Notes under the pieces: model-generated
Told to the model about the DNA's origin: nothing
The model's database searches: none
What the model saw: only the letters and a program-made list of their open reading frames with translations
From: Magnetococcales bacterium
Lineage (GTDB): Bacteria > Pseudomonadota > Magnetococcia > Magnetococcales > DC0425bin3
Length of the DNA: 34,481 bases
NCBI GenBank assembly: GCA_015229045.1
Contig: JADGCJ010000023.1
Location: forward strand, 1-34,481
Direction of reading: 5' to 3'
Part shown: one piece after another, positions 15,417 through 22,932 of the stretch
Numbering within the stretch: the stretch's first letter is position 1
Layout of the letters: every line of letters begins with the position of its first letter
Program-made: the position numbers and the translations under genes

Positions 15417-16936
15417 GTGGGTATCATTTTATCGCCAACCTGGAAGAGACCTCCAGTCTGGAAAACACGGAACTCAAGGCCCTTGCGGAAATCTGGCAGG
15501 AGCGCAGGGAGCGGTTGCAGGAGAGCGACGAATACCAGGAATTTTTGAAAAAGATGCAGCGTGAGTGGGCCATTGAAACAGGAATAATCGAACGATTGTA
15601 CTCCTGGGATCGTGGCATCACGGAGGTTTTGATCGAGCAGGGGATCGAAGCCAGTCTGATTGCGCATCGGGGTGGAATCGACAGGGAAGAGGCCGAACAC
15701 TACGCCGCAGTCATGAGAGACCATTACAGTATTGTCGATGGCCTCTTTTCCTTCGTAAAAAGTGAACGGGATATTACAGAGAGCTATATCAAAGAGTTGC
15801 ATGCCGGGTTCACCACCCATCAAGATACGATCGAGGCCCAGACGGAAGAGGGTCGGCGTGTGCGGGTTCCTCTTCTCAAGGGGACGTATAAAGAGCAGCC
15901 GAACAATCCGTTGCGCCGGGACGGTCTTCTGCACACCTACTGTCCTCCCGTACATGTCCAGCAGGAGATGAGCCATCTTGTCTCCTGGTACCAGGAGTGG
16001 GAGAAGAGGAAGACACCACCCGAGATCCTCTCCGCCTTTCTTCACCATCGATTCACGCAGATTCATCCCTTTCAGGATGGCAATGGTCGCGTTGCCCGTG
16101 CCCTGGCAAGCCTGGTATTTCTCAAGCGCGGCCTGTTTCCCGTCGTGATCAGGGATAGCGAACGAAAAGAGTATATCCAGGCCCTCGAAAAGGCTGATGG
16201 CGGGGATATCAAGCCCCTCTGTGACCTGTTTGCCCGCAACCAGAGAGAGTCAATCCTGGCTGCCCTGGGGATTGAACAAAGTGTCTACCAGGCACGCCAT
16301 GCCGAGGAGATCCTTTCCTCGGGATTACAGCTTCTCAAGGATTATTTTTCCTCTGAAACCAGTCGCATGGATGCGGTTTTTGACCATGCCGAGAGGCTGC
16401 GTCTGCTGGCGAAGGAGCGGTTTGTGTCCATTGTCGATCAAACGGATGCAGAGCTGCCGATCATGACCCCCCCGGGGCGGCAGATGTATCGTGCCAGGAG
16501 TGCCTCAGAGGGAAACGATAATCAGGAAAAGCGCCACTATTTTAGAAATGAAATTCTTCAAGTGGCTGGAAAATACAAGTACCGTCCCGACTTTTCGAGG
16601 AATTGTTCCTGGGCATCCTTGACCATCCGAACGATCAATCACTTTCAGTTTGTGGTAGCATTCCATGGCATGGGCACTGTTCACAAGGGTATCATGGCGG
16701 CTGCCAGCTTCACCCTGTTTCGGGTGCCGCGTGGAGAGGATCAGGCAGGGACAGTGACAGGGATGGGAGGGACAGAAACCACCGATATACGGCCTGCCTC
16801 GCCGGATTTTTTCCAATTCAACCATGTCGAGCCTTGGGAGAGCATCGAAAAACGCTTTCGGGATTGGCTGGAGAGTTCGCTTACCATAGCTCTTGCCGAG
16901 TGGCATCGTTCCATCGCCGGAACGGTGGCTTCGTGA
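15413..16936 (+). CDS. Fic-domain protein (probable AMPylator) coupled to rpoH
   Basis: The Fic core is FTQIHPFQDGNGRVARA with catalytic H218, matching HPFxDGNGR. The flap and surrounding helices (PPEILSAFLHHR, SERKEYIQALEKAD) are normal. Upstream, TGIIER at residues 56-61 matches the class II inhibitory motif (S/T)xxxE(G/N), except that the final residue is R. Beyond the Fic core there is a C-terminal region of about 200 residues that I do not recognise (YFRNEILQVAGKYKYRPDFS; CSWASLTIRTINHFQFVVAF). Intact Fic proteins usually transfer AMP from ATP onto target hydroxyls. The GTG start at 15413 overlaps the rpoH stop and has GGAG upstream. Coupling to a heat-shock sigma gene is unusual for Fic; the target is unknown. 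Confidence 0.88.
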   Translation: MSGYHFIANLEETSSLENTELKALAEIWQERRERLQESDEYQEFLKKMQREWAIETGIIERLYSWDRGITEVLIEQGIEASLIAHRGGIDREEAEHYAAVMRDHYSIVDGLFSFVKSERDITESYIKELHAGFTTHQDTIEAQTEEGRRVRVPLLKGTYKEQPNNPLRRDGLLHTYCPPVHVQQEMSHLVSWYQEWEKRKTPPEILSAFLHHRFTQIHPFQDGNGRVARALASLVFLKRGLFPVVIRDSERKEYIQALEKADGGDIKPLCDLFARNQRESILAALGIEQSVYQARHAEEILSSGLQLLKDYFSSETSRMDAVFDHAERLRLLAKERFVSIVDQTDAELPIMTPPGRQMYRARSASEGNDNQEKRHYFRNEILQVAGKYKYRPDFSRNCSWASLTIRTINHFQFVVAFHGMGTVHKGIMAAASFTLFRVPRGEDQAGTVTGMGGTETTDIRPASPDFFQFNHVEPWESIEKRFRDWLESSLTIALAEWHRSIAGTVAS

Positions 16937-16971
16937 GCGGAGGCTCGGTCGTGGATCAAATAGCCTGCAAC

Positions 16972-17013
16972 CGGCTCGGTGAAAGGCTCTCCGTCAGCCG
17001 CGAACGGGTCCGG
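16972..17013 (+). pseudogene. Remnant of an rpoH-like 3' end (region 4.2)
   Basis: This 42-bp stretch matches rpoH 15288-15329 at 36 of 42 positions, and its last 28 bp are identical. Translated it reads RLGERLSVSRERVR, against ELGDKLSVSRERVR in RpoH, then departs. The mismatches in the first part are mostly synonymous or conservative, which suggests a piece of a paralogous sigma gene or an old duplication rather than chance. It is too short to function. It lies 36 bp after the fic stop. Confidence 0.75.
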
Positions 17014-17084
17014 AGCGGATGGGGATTGGGCCGGGCAGTAGGGTTGCGTTTGGGTTGGTTCTGGATCAAGGAATTTTGTGATGT

Positions 17085-17363
17085 ATGTCCACTGATACTC
17101 CGTGGCTTTGGTGCAGTACGCGATTCGGCAGGGTGGTCGTGACGCGGCATGCCCAGGAGCGTATGAGTCAGCGTGGTGTATCTGTCGAGGAGCTGAAAAG
17201 TCTTTTGGAAACAGGTTCCATCAAGAACAAGGATGGGCGACACCTCTGGATTGTCAAGTCGTTTGACGACAGGAACGACAATAGGGTTTGTGCGGCCTGT
17301 GTGGAAGATTCTGCACTGGTCATTAAGACGGTGATGACGCACTGGGAGGAGTATACGGGATGA
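17085..17363 (+). CDS. DUF4258 domain protein (putative toxin partner)
   Basis: The 92-residue protein has the DUF4258 layout: VVVTRHAQERMSQRGVSVEE (the conserved T-x-H-A/K-x-R-M-x-x-R-G/N core), a helix (ELKSLLETGSI) and a C-terminal strand. An H and two R residues in the core recall RelE/BrnT-like small RNase folds; this is inference. The start is ATG at 17085. It overlaps the DUF2283 gene by 4 bp (ATGA). The pair is a recurrent two-gene unit in bacteria and is often treated as a putative toxin-antitoxin system. Confidence 0.8.
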   Translation: MSTDTPWLWCSTRFGRVVVTRHAQERMSQRGVSVEELKSLLETGSIKNKDGRHLWIVKSFDDRNDNRVCAACVEDSALVIKTVMTHWEEYTG

Positions 17364-17554
17364 AAACGACCTACTATCCGGAAGACGATATCCTGGTGAT
17401 ACGATTGGGTGATGCGCCTGTCGTCAAAGAAATCTCCCAGTCCTGGAATGTCAATATCAGCTACTCATCGAGTGGAGAGGTTGTCGAAATTGTCATTCTT
17501 GAGGCAAAAGAGAAAGGTATTTTTCCAGTCGAAACGGAACGGCATGCAGCATGA
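17360..17554 (+). CDS. DUF2283 domain protein (putative antitoxin partner)
   Basis: The 64-residue protein matches DUF2283: KTTYYPEDDILVIRLGDAPV then VKEISQSWNVNISYSSSGEV and VEIVILEAKE. The short beta-rich fold with a Y-x-x-x-x-D-x-L-x-I-x-L start is typical. It overlaps the DUF4258 gene by 4 bp, which indicates coupled translation and a common mRNA. No DNA-binding motif is visible, so any autoregulation would rest on the complex. Its 3' end is convergent with the DAC-like gene, 53 bp away. Confidence 0.85.
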   Translation: MKTTYYPEDDILVIRLGDAPVVKEISQSWNVNISYSSSGEVVEIVILEAKEKGIFPVETERHAA

Positions 17555-17607
17555 TCGCGAATCCCCCCTCCGGGATTGTTCGGTGACCATGTTGATTTTC
17601 AAGTCAA

Positions 17608-18891
17608 TCAAATAGCCCACAACTGACTCAGGCAGTCCGGCCACCAGTAGACGGTCTCCTCGTCTTTGAGGGTCAGACCGGCGATGGGGCCATCCTGGGA
17701 GAGGACAAAGGCGACGCAACTGGGACAGTTGCCGATAAAATTGACCGCCGAGTTGTGCCGGGTGCCATAGTGGGAGAGGTTGACGTTCACGGCGACGCCG
17801 TTCTCCTCTTCCGGGCCGTGGACGGTTTTGCGCAGCCAGCGCGGGGCGACGAGAAGCGAGCCGAACGACTTCACGCGCAGACGATCGGTGAGGATCAGGG
17901 CGCCATCCACCCGGGTCATTTGGGCCAGGAGTTCAATGTGTTCGACGATGCGTCGTTTGCATTCGAGAATGGTCTCTTCCACGGCGCGTGAATCGATGAC
18001 CGGGTTGCCGGACTTGCGCTGGGCGGCCTCCTCCTGGCGCTTCAGCTCCATGTCGCACAGGTCGGAGATCAAGGGTGCCCCCTCCGGAATTTTGGCGATG
18101 GTGGTGGAGGGGAGGATCAAGTCCTGGGCTGCATCCAGACGATCTTCCGGAACCCAGATGATGGTGCCGCCATGGCCTCGATTGCGGGACTCGACCAGCA
18201 GGCGGTCCACGAGGTCACGGTAGGTTCGCCAGTAGATGACGCCCAGACGACGAAACTCCGGATGATTCTTGACCACCTTGAGCAGGCTCCATCCCATCAG
18301 ACTGGCTGTAAAGGGCGCTGACGTGGGGCGGGTAAAGCGACCCGAGTTGAAACGGGCAATGATGCGTCGGCCACGGAAGACCGACAAGGATCCTGGCTTC
18401 CAGGTGGAGATGGTCAACAGATCCGGCGGGGTGAACCCCTCCGAGAGGGCATCGAAGCGGTTGCGGCCACGAATGCTGGCGAAGACCCCGCCCCAGATTT
18501 GCAGGGGTTCCTCCTTGTCGTTGATGGGCGCAACGGCCAGCGCCGTGGTGATCGGATCGAAGGCCGCCGCCAGCTTGACGATGGAGTCCACGGTGAAGGG
18601 CAAAGGGTCCGCCAACTCGAAGACCATACTTTCGCCTGACCAGCCCGCATCGCTGAACCAATGTGGCTCGACAAAAGAGACACTGACCTGGACAGGTCGG
18701 TCCTCTTCACGTTTCAGTCCAGCCAGAAAGACCCGCTCCAGGATGCATTGCACATGGGCGGGGGAGATCCGCGAGCCGGGCATCTGGCTCTCCTCGATCT
18801 GTCCCCACAGGGTCGATATCTGCTCGATGATTTGTGAATTGAACAAGGCGCTTCGATCCCGACAAGAAGATGGAACGGAGACCCTTTGCAA
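17608..18891 (-). CDS. Divergent DAC (DisA_N-like) nucleotide-cyclase-fold protein
   Basis: The C-terminal third resembles the diadenylate cyclase domain: TRVDGALILTD contains D329-G-A331 and HYGTRHNSAVNF contains R378-H-N380, followed by CVAFVLSQDGPIAG. In DisA/CdaA these are DGA and RHR; here the last R is N, and the spacing between motifs is 49 residues rather than about 33. About 300 residues precede it (DALSEGFTPPDLLTISTWKP; GWSLLKVVKNHPEFRRLGVI) and probably form a sensor domain of the kind fused to DAC domains. It may bind or make c-di-AMP, or be inactive. The full-length start is a TTG at 18891; a better ribosome binding site (GAGGAG) precedes ATG at 18783. A frameshift from ATG 18941 cannot be excluded. 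Confidence 0.65.
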   Translation of the reverse strand: MQRVSVPSSCRDRSALFNSQIIEQISTLWGQIEESQMPGSRISPAHVQCILERVFLAGLKREEDRPVQVSVSFVEPHWFSDAGWSGESMVFELADPLPFTVDSIVKLAAAFDPITTALAVAPINDKEEPLQIWGGVFASIRGRNRFDALSEGFTPPDLLTISTWKPGSLSVFRGRRIIARFNSGRFTRPTSAPFTASLMGWSLLKVVKNHPEFRRLGVIYWRTYRDLVDRLLVESRNRGHGGTIIWVPEDRLDAAQDLILPSTTIAKIPEGAPLISDLCDMELKRQEEAAQRKSGNPVIDSRAVEETILECKRRIVEHIELLAQMTRVDGALILTDRLRVKSFGSLLVAPRWLRKTVHGPEEENGVAVNVNLSHYGTRHNSAVNFIGNCPSCVAFVLSQDGPIAGLTLKDEETVYWWPDCLSQLWAI

Positions 18892-18994
18892 AACAAGGTT
18901 GCCTCATTCTTGATGAATTTTTGCAAAAGGTCCAGGATCATCTCCAGACGGGGGGAGGTCCGTAATCGCCTACGGGTTGGTTGGCGACCGTTTC

Positions 18995-19735
18995 TCATGG
19001 GGTGGCAAAAAAATATTGGCGAACGATCACCACCATGCCAGCCAGGGCAGCCAGCAGCAACACAGCGATGCGTGTGCCTCCCCGATCGAGCCAATGAGCC
19101 AGGGGGGCGGACAGAACAATACCCAGAATGGCAAAAGGGAGCAGACGCAGGCCGTACCACAACTCAACGCTGCCGAAACGCTGGATGGCATGCAGCATGG
19201 AAAGGGAGATCAGGGAGCCGATCGTGAACGAAATGGCCAGGGTTCCGCGCAGGCGTGGTCCTGGGAGTTCCTGGAGGGCAATGGCCTGGGGAGGACCGCC
19301 CATCGTCGTGGTGATGGACATGATTCCGGTCAGGAGACCTGCCGACATCAAGGTAACGGGTTGGGGGTGGATGCGCACACCGCTGAAGGAGATACCGACG
19401 GCAACCAGGACCATGCCACCGAAAAAATAGGCCATTTGTCCGGGAGGAAGGAGCAACAGTGCCCGGGAACCCAGCCAATAACCGGGCAGAAGGCCCAACA
19501 GGATCCAAAAGAGTCCGGTCGGGCGTCCCATGGTTTTGCGTTCACGAATGGCAAGGATCAAAGTAATGACGAGGCTGACGAAAGTGACAGAACCCGGAAC
19601 GAGCTCGGGCAGCACCAGCATGGCCACGGGTGCCACGACCAGGCCAAAGCCAAAACCAACCGACCCTTGAACTGTTGCGCCAAGCAGAACAAGCACACCC
19701 ATCAACAGCATGGATGGACTGTACATGGCGTCCAT
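18995..19735 (-). CDS. TauE/SafE-family sulfite/organosulfonate-type permease
   Basis: The 246-residue protein has about eight membrane helices in two half-repeats: MGVLVLLGATVQGSVGFGFG with LVVAPVAMLVLP, and later LMSAGLLTGIMSITTTMGGP. The G-x-x-Q-G-x-x-G-F-G and the GGPPQAIALQ segments are characteristic of TauE/SafE (DUF81). Members export or import small sulfur-containing anions at the inner membrane; the substrate cannot be named. The start at 19735 is 12 bp after the methyltransferase stop, so it is probably co-transcribed. 18892-18994 between it and the DAC-like gene holds no clear gene. Confidence 0.88.
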   Translation of the reverse strand: MDAMYSPSMLLMGVLVLLGATVQGSVGFGFGLVVAPVAMLVLPELVPGSVTFVSLVITLILAIRERKTMGRPTGLFWILLGLLPGYWLGSRALLLLPPGQMAYFFGGMVLVAVGISFSGVRIHPQPVTLMSAGLLTGIMSITTTMGGPPQAIALQELPGPRLRGTLAISFTIGSLISLSMLHAIQRFGSVELWYGLRLLPFAILGIVLSAPLAHWLDRGGTRIAVLLLAALAGMVVIVRQYFFATP

Positions 19736-19747
19736 GTCAGGGGGGTA

Positions 19748-20440
19748 TCATGCGTTGTTTGCGACGAGAATGTACTGGAATACAAACAGATCCCTGTATT
19801 CGAAATCATTCAGTCCCGTGATGCGCAGGCGGCCATTGGAAAATTCCGCCGGATAGGAGGTGGGCTGCATGTCGAAATATTGCTGATTCATGTTTTCGTA
19901 AACACCAATCAGGTTGAATCCGGCAGCCTTGAGCATGTTGACCATCTCGCGAATGGTAAAAAAGCGCAGATGGGTTCGATCGAGAATGCCGCTCTCCGCG
20001 TAGGTCCAATTGCCCTCCACGACATGGTTGAGCATGGCATAGTAGCGCACGTTGGGGATACTTGTAATGATGACGCCATGCGGGGCGAGAAAGGGTTTCA
20101 GACGCATCAGGGTTGCCGTGGGGTCGACCAGGTGCTCCAGGACATCGGCAAACACCATGGTATCAAACTCCCCCGGGGAGAGTTCCAGAGGCATGGAGGC
20201 TACATCGCCGGTGTAGACGGCATCGAGGTGTTGTCTGGCCATCTGCGCCGCCGCAGGGTCGAGTTCAACACCCACCACGTGCTTGACGCCACGCTCCTTG
20301 AGGGTCTTTCCCAGCAGACCGGCGCCGCAACCGACGTCCAGGACGCGCTGCGCCCATTCCGGGATGCGCAAGATCACCTCCGGGCGCTCACCCAGAAAGT
20401 ACTCCCGGACCGTCGAGGTCTCTGTGTTGGGTTCTGCCAT
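19748..20440 (-). CDS. Class I SAM-dependent methyltransferase
   Basis: The 230-residue protein has the Rossmann methyltransferase motifs: RVLDVGCGAGLLGKTLKERG (motif I), VVGVELDPAAAQMARQHLDA (motif II), and FDTMVFADVLEHLVDPTATL (motif IV). The later segment IITSIPNVRYYAMLNHVVEG with LDRTHLRFFTI is typical of methyltransferases in surface-polysaccharide and UbiG-like groups. The substrate is not assignable. It is followed after 12 bp by the permease and preceded by a small coiled-coil gene 34 bp upstream, all on the minus strand downstream of the PpiD-like gene. Confidence 0.88.
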   Translation of the reverse strand: MAEPNTETSTVREYFLGERPEVILRIPEWAQRVLDVGCGAGLLGKTLKERGVKHVVGVELDPAAAQMARQHLDAVYTGDVASMPLELSPGEFDTMVFADVLEHLVDPTATLMRLKPFLAPHGVIITSIPNVRYYAMLNHVVEGNWTYAESGILDRTHLRFFTIREMVNMLKAAGFNLIGVYENMNQQYFDMQPTSYPAEFSNGRLRITGLNDFEYRDLFVFQYILVANNA

Positions 20441-20474
20441 GGGTCAAGCCTCTTTTTTCAGGTCGTGATCGCCA

Positions 20475-20810
20475 TCAATGTTTGTGATGATCCGAAATCG
20501 GCAGGGTGGGCAGGGCCGTATGGCCGAGGGCGATATGTTTTTCCCGGGTGGCCTGTTCACGCAGCTGCCGCCAGTGGTCGGCTTCTTGGCGCAGGTGTGC
20601 GAGACGCTGCCGCATCTCTTCCCGGGTGGTTGAATCTTCGGTCGATGCCAGGCGGGACTTGATCGCGTCGGCTTCGGTGCGCAGTTTTCGCAGATGGTGC
20701 AGCGCGTTCAGCTCGGCGGTGGTTATGGCATCCAGGGATGAACAAAACCCGCCGACAACCTGTGACGACTGCGCGTCGATGATGGGAATGGGTTTGGATC
20801 GATCGTTCAT
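20475..20810 (-). CDS. Small coiled-coil protein of unknown function
   Basis: The 111-residue protein is rich in charged helical sequence (LHHLRKLRTEADAIKSRLAS and REEMRQRLAHLRQEADHWRQ) with heptad-like hydrophobic spacing, and ends with a histidine-rich tail (ISDHHKH). There is no signal peptide or membrane helix. I do not recognise a family. It begins 18 bp after the PpiD-like stop on the same strand and is 34 bp from the methyltransferase start, so it appears to be part of that transcription unit. The His-rich tail might bind metal; this is a guess. Confidence 0.75.
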   Translation of the reverse strand: MNDRSKPIPIIDAQSSQVVGGFCSSLDAITTAELNALHHLRKLRTEADAIKSRLASTEDSTTREEMRQRLAHLRQEADHWRQLREQATREKHIALGHTALPTLPISDHHKH

Positions 20811-20828
20811 GAGCGGGTGGCCATTTTC

Positions 20829-22736
20829 TTAAAAAGTGTCCAGCACTTTTGGGTTGACCTTGATCTCGTTTTGTTGGCGCAAGCCGGCCAGGAAGCGATC
20901 CCAGACTTCTTCGCCGAGTTCGTTGCGCATGGCTTCGGTTATTTTTTGTTGTTGTGGATCAGTGGCTTTGGTAACGGGGTGATGGATGCCCGTGAGACGA
21001 ACCAGGGTGTAGAGAGGGCCATCCCGCACGATGGTGGGGTAGAGTGGCGCCTCCATGGTCAGTTGGAAGGCGGCGCGGCGCAGGGTGGCAGCCGGGGGTT
21101 TTTCCCCTTTGCCGCCAAAGGTGAAGGGCGAGAATACGCCTGTGCTGATGGCGGCGTGGGACTTGCCGGCTTGTTCCCAGGGTTTTTCGCCTTTGCGCAG
21201 ACCCTGGAGGAGATCCTCCATGATCTTGCGCGCATTCTGGTTGGCCTGCTCTGTGCGGAGCGCTTTTTCGACTTCCATTTTGGCCTCGTCCAGTTTCATG
21301 GCCTGGGGTTCATGCCGCTCCACGACTTTGACCACTATGTAGGTGCCATCGTTGACCTCCAGGAGTGGTGAGGTGCCACCCTGGGCCAGGGAAAAGGCAG
21401 AATCCTGGAATTTCGGGCTTTTTTCGGTCTCTTGCAATTTTGGATCATCTCGCCGGAGGAGGCCGGTCTCCTGATAACCAAGACGGAGATCCTTGGCCAT
21501 GGTCTTCAAGTCGACCTGGGCAGACAGCTGGTCTTCCATGGTGACACTGCGGGCATAAATGGCATCCTGGACCTTTTCTTCGCGGAGTCGGTGGCGAATG
21601 TCGGCGGCGACGTCTGGCAGGGCACGGGTCGTGGCAGGCACGATGCGTTCCACCTTCAGCAGATGGTAGCCGGAATCGGTGCGGACAGGCTCGGATACCT
21701 CTCCTGCGGCCAGACTGAAGGCCACCTTGTCAAAGACTGGCTGGGTGATGCCGCGTGTCAGAAGGCCCAGATCACCTCCCTCGGAGGCGGTGGCGTCCTC
21801 GGAGAGCTGACGGGCCACCTCTTCGAAGGAGTCCCCCCCCTTGATGCGAGCCTTGGCCTGGTGAATTTTTTCCAGAGCCCGGGTGGACTCCTTGTTGTCG
21901 GCGGAGACCCGGGCCAGAATGTGCCGGACCTGGCGCGACTCCTCGGACTGGTATTCGGAAAGATGATCCTGGTAGTAGGTTTCAACCTCCTGGTCCGTGA
22001 CCTGGATGTCGTCGCGAACACTGGCCGCGTTCAGGGTTACATAGGCGAGTTTGACTTGCAAAGGGGTCATGAATCGGTTTTGATGCGCGGCGTGGTGGCT
22101 TTGCAGGAGTTCAGGGGTGATGGGTACCTCTTTTTCAAGATCGCGGGGATCCAGGGTCAAGGTATGAATGGCGCGCTCTTCACTCTCCATCCGGAGCAGA
22201 TCCTCTTGCAACACCCTGGGAAGGCCGGGAATCTGGCTCAGGCTTTTTTCAAGTTGGGAGAGGGTCAGATCCGAAGCCAGGTTGGTCTCGTATTGGGACG
22301 GGTTGAGATGCTCCCGGTGCAGAATGGCGCGGTAGCGCTCCTCATCAAACTGGCCATTGGACAGAAACGCCGGGTTGGTGGCGATAAGGGTGCGCAGACG
22401 CTCGGGGGAGATGGCAAGGCGCAGGCTCCGAACCGCGTCCTGAATCAGGATGCGGTGGACCATTTGCAACAAAACCTGTTGCTTCATGCCGAGCATTTCG
22501 GCGGTTTTCTTGTCCAGTTTGCCGCCGGAGCTTTGGCGCAGAGAGTTCAAAAATGTCTCATAGGCGTGTTGGAACTCGACGGGAGAGATTTCATGTCCCC
22601 CCACGGTGGCGACCGGGGTCACCGAGGCACGTCCGGCGTAGTCACCGATTCCCCAGATGCCGAATGAAATGGCGAGAAAGACCAGGAGAATTTTGATGAT
22701 GATGCTGTTGGCACTGCGACGCAAGACGTTCAACAT
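20829..22736 (-). CDS. PpiD-type periplasmic peptidyl-prolyl isomerase / chaperone
   Basis: The 635-residue protein has an N-terminal membrane anchor (SIIIKILLVFLAISFGIWGI), a SurA_N-like chaperone region (EISPVEFQHAYETFLNSLRQ; LGMKQQVLLQMVHRILIQDA), then a parvulin rotamase domain (VRHILARVSADNKE to SGYHLLKVERIVP; GGDLGLLTRG in the middle), and a C-terminal chaperone part. This is the PpiD plan: inner-membrane anchored folding helper for outer-membrane proteins near the Sec exit. The start at 22736 is preferred over 22760 because it follows AAGGGAG and opens the MLNVLRRSA anchor typical of the family. It heads a minus-strand run of four or five genes. Confidence 0.92.
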   Translation of the reverse strand: MLNVLRRSANSIIIKILLVFLAISFGIWGIGDYAGRASVTPVATVGGHEISPVEFQHAYETFLNSLRQSSGGKLDKKTAEMLGMKQQVLLQMVHRILIQDAVRSLRLAISPERLRTLIATNPAFLSNGQFDEERYRAILHREHLNPSQYETNLASDLTLSQLEKSLSQIPGLPRVLQEDLLRMESEERAIHTLTLDPRDLEKEVPITPELLQSHHAAHQNRFMTPLQVKLAYVTLNAASVRDDIQVTDQEVETYYQDHLSEYQSEESRQVRHILARVSADNKESTRALEKIHQAKARIKGGDSFEEVARQLSEDATASEGGDLGLLTRGITQPVFDKVAFSLAAGEVSEPVRTDSGYHLLKVERIVPATTRALPDVAADIRHRLREEKVQDAIYARSVTMEDQLSAQVDLKTMAKDLRLGYQETGLLRRDDPKLQETEKSPKFQDSAFSLAQGGTSPLLEVNDGTYIVVKVVERHEPQAMKLDEAKMEVEKALRTEQANQNARKIMEDLLQGLRKGEKPWEQAGKSHAAISTGVFSPFTFGGKGEKPPAATLRRAAFQLTMEAPLYPTIVRDGPLYTLVRLTGIHHPVTKATDPQQQKITEAMRNELGEEVWDRFLAGLRQQNEIKVNPKVLDTF

Positions 22737-22932
22737 GTAATCTGGCTCCCTTGAGGGCACGATGACGAAGTGGCGGGAAGCAATCTAATCCGGACCTGCA
22801 TGCTTTTCAACCTGCATCCTGCGTTGACTGGCGATCCGTCATTGGGTAGCTTCCTCCCGTGAAGAGGACTCGGGCCGGTGGAAACCGGCGGTGGCAGGTC
22901 GAGAAGGTCAAAGAGGTCGGCACGAATCCTGT

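Larger units (their letters stand above)
16955..17629. repeat. Imperfect 23-bp direct repeats flanking the DUF4258/DUF2283 cassette
   Basis: 16955-16977 and 17607-17629 match in 19 of 23 positions; both begin ATCAAATAGCC and end in CTC. The right copy forms the 3' end of the minus-strand DAC-like gene (last codons plus stop). The left copy sits immediately before an rpoH-derived fragment. The interval contains the two small plus-strand genes. This layout suggests insertion or recombination at the 3' end of the DAC-like gene. Confidence 0.5.

Noticed and set aside
18977..20662. Long plus-strand open frame across the permease and methyltransferase genes
   Set aside because: It spans two well-supported minus-strand genes, is low complexity and has no family motif.
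21432..22667. Plus-strand open frame opposite the PpiD-like gene
   Set aside because: The minus-strand gene has clear rotamase and anchor motifs; the plus frame does not.
22801..22932. Possible FMN riboswitch before ribF
   Set aside because: There is a short perfect hairpin with GGAA loop, but none of the conserved FMN aptamer segments are visible.
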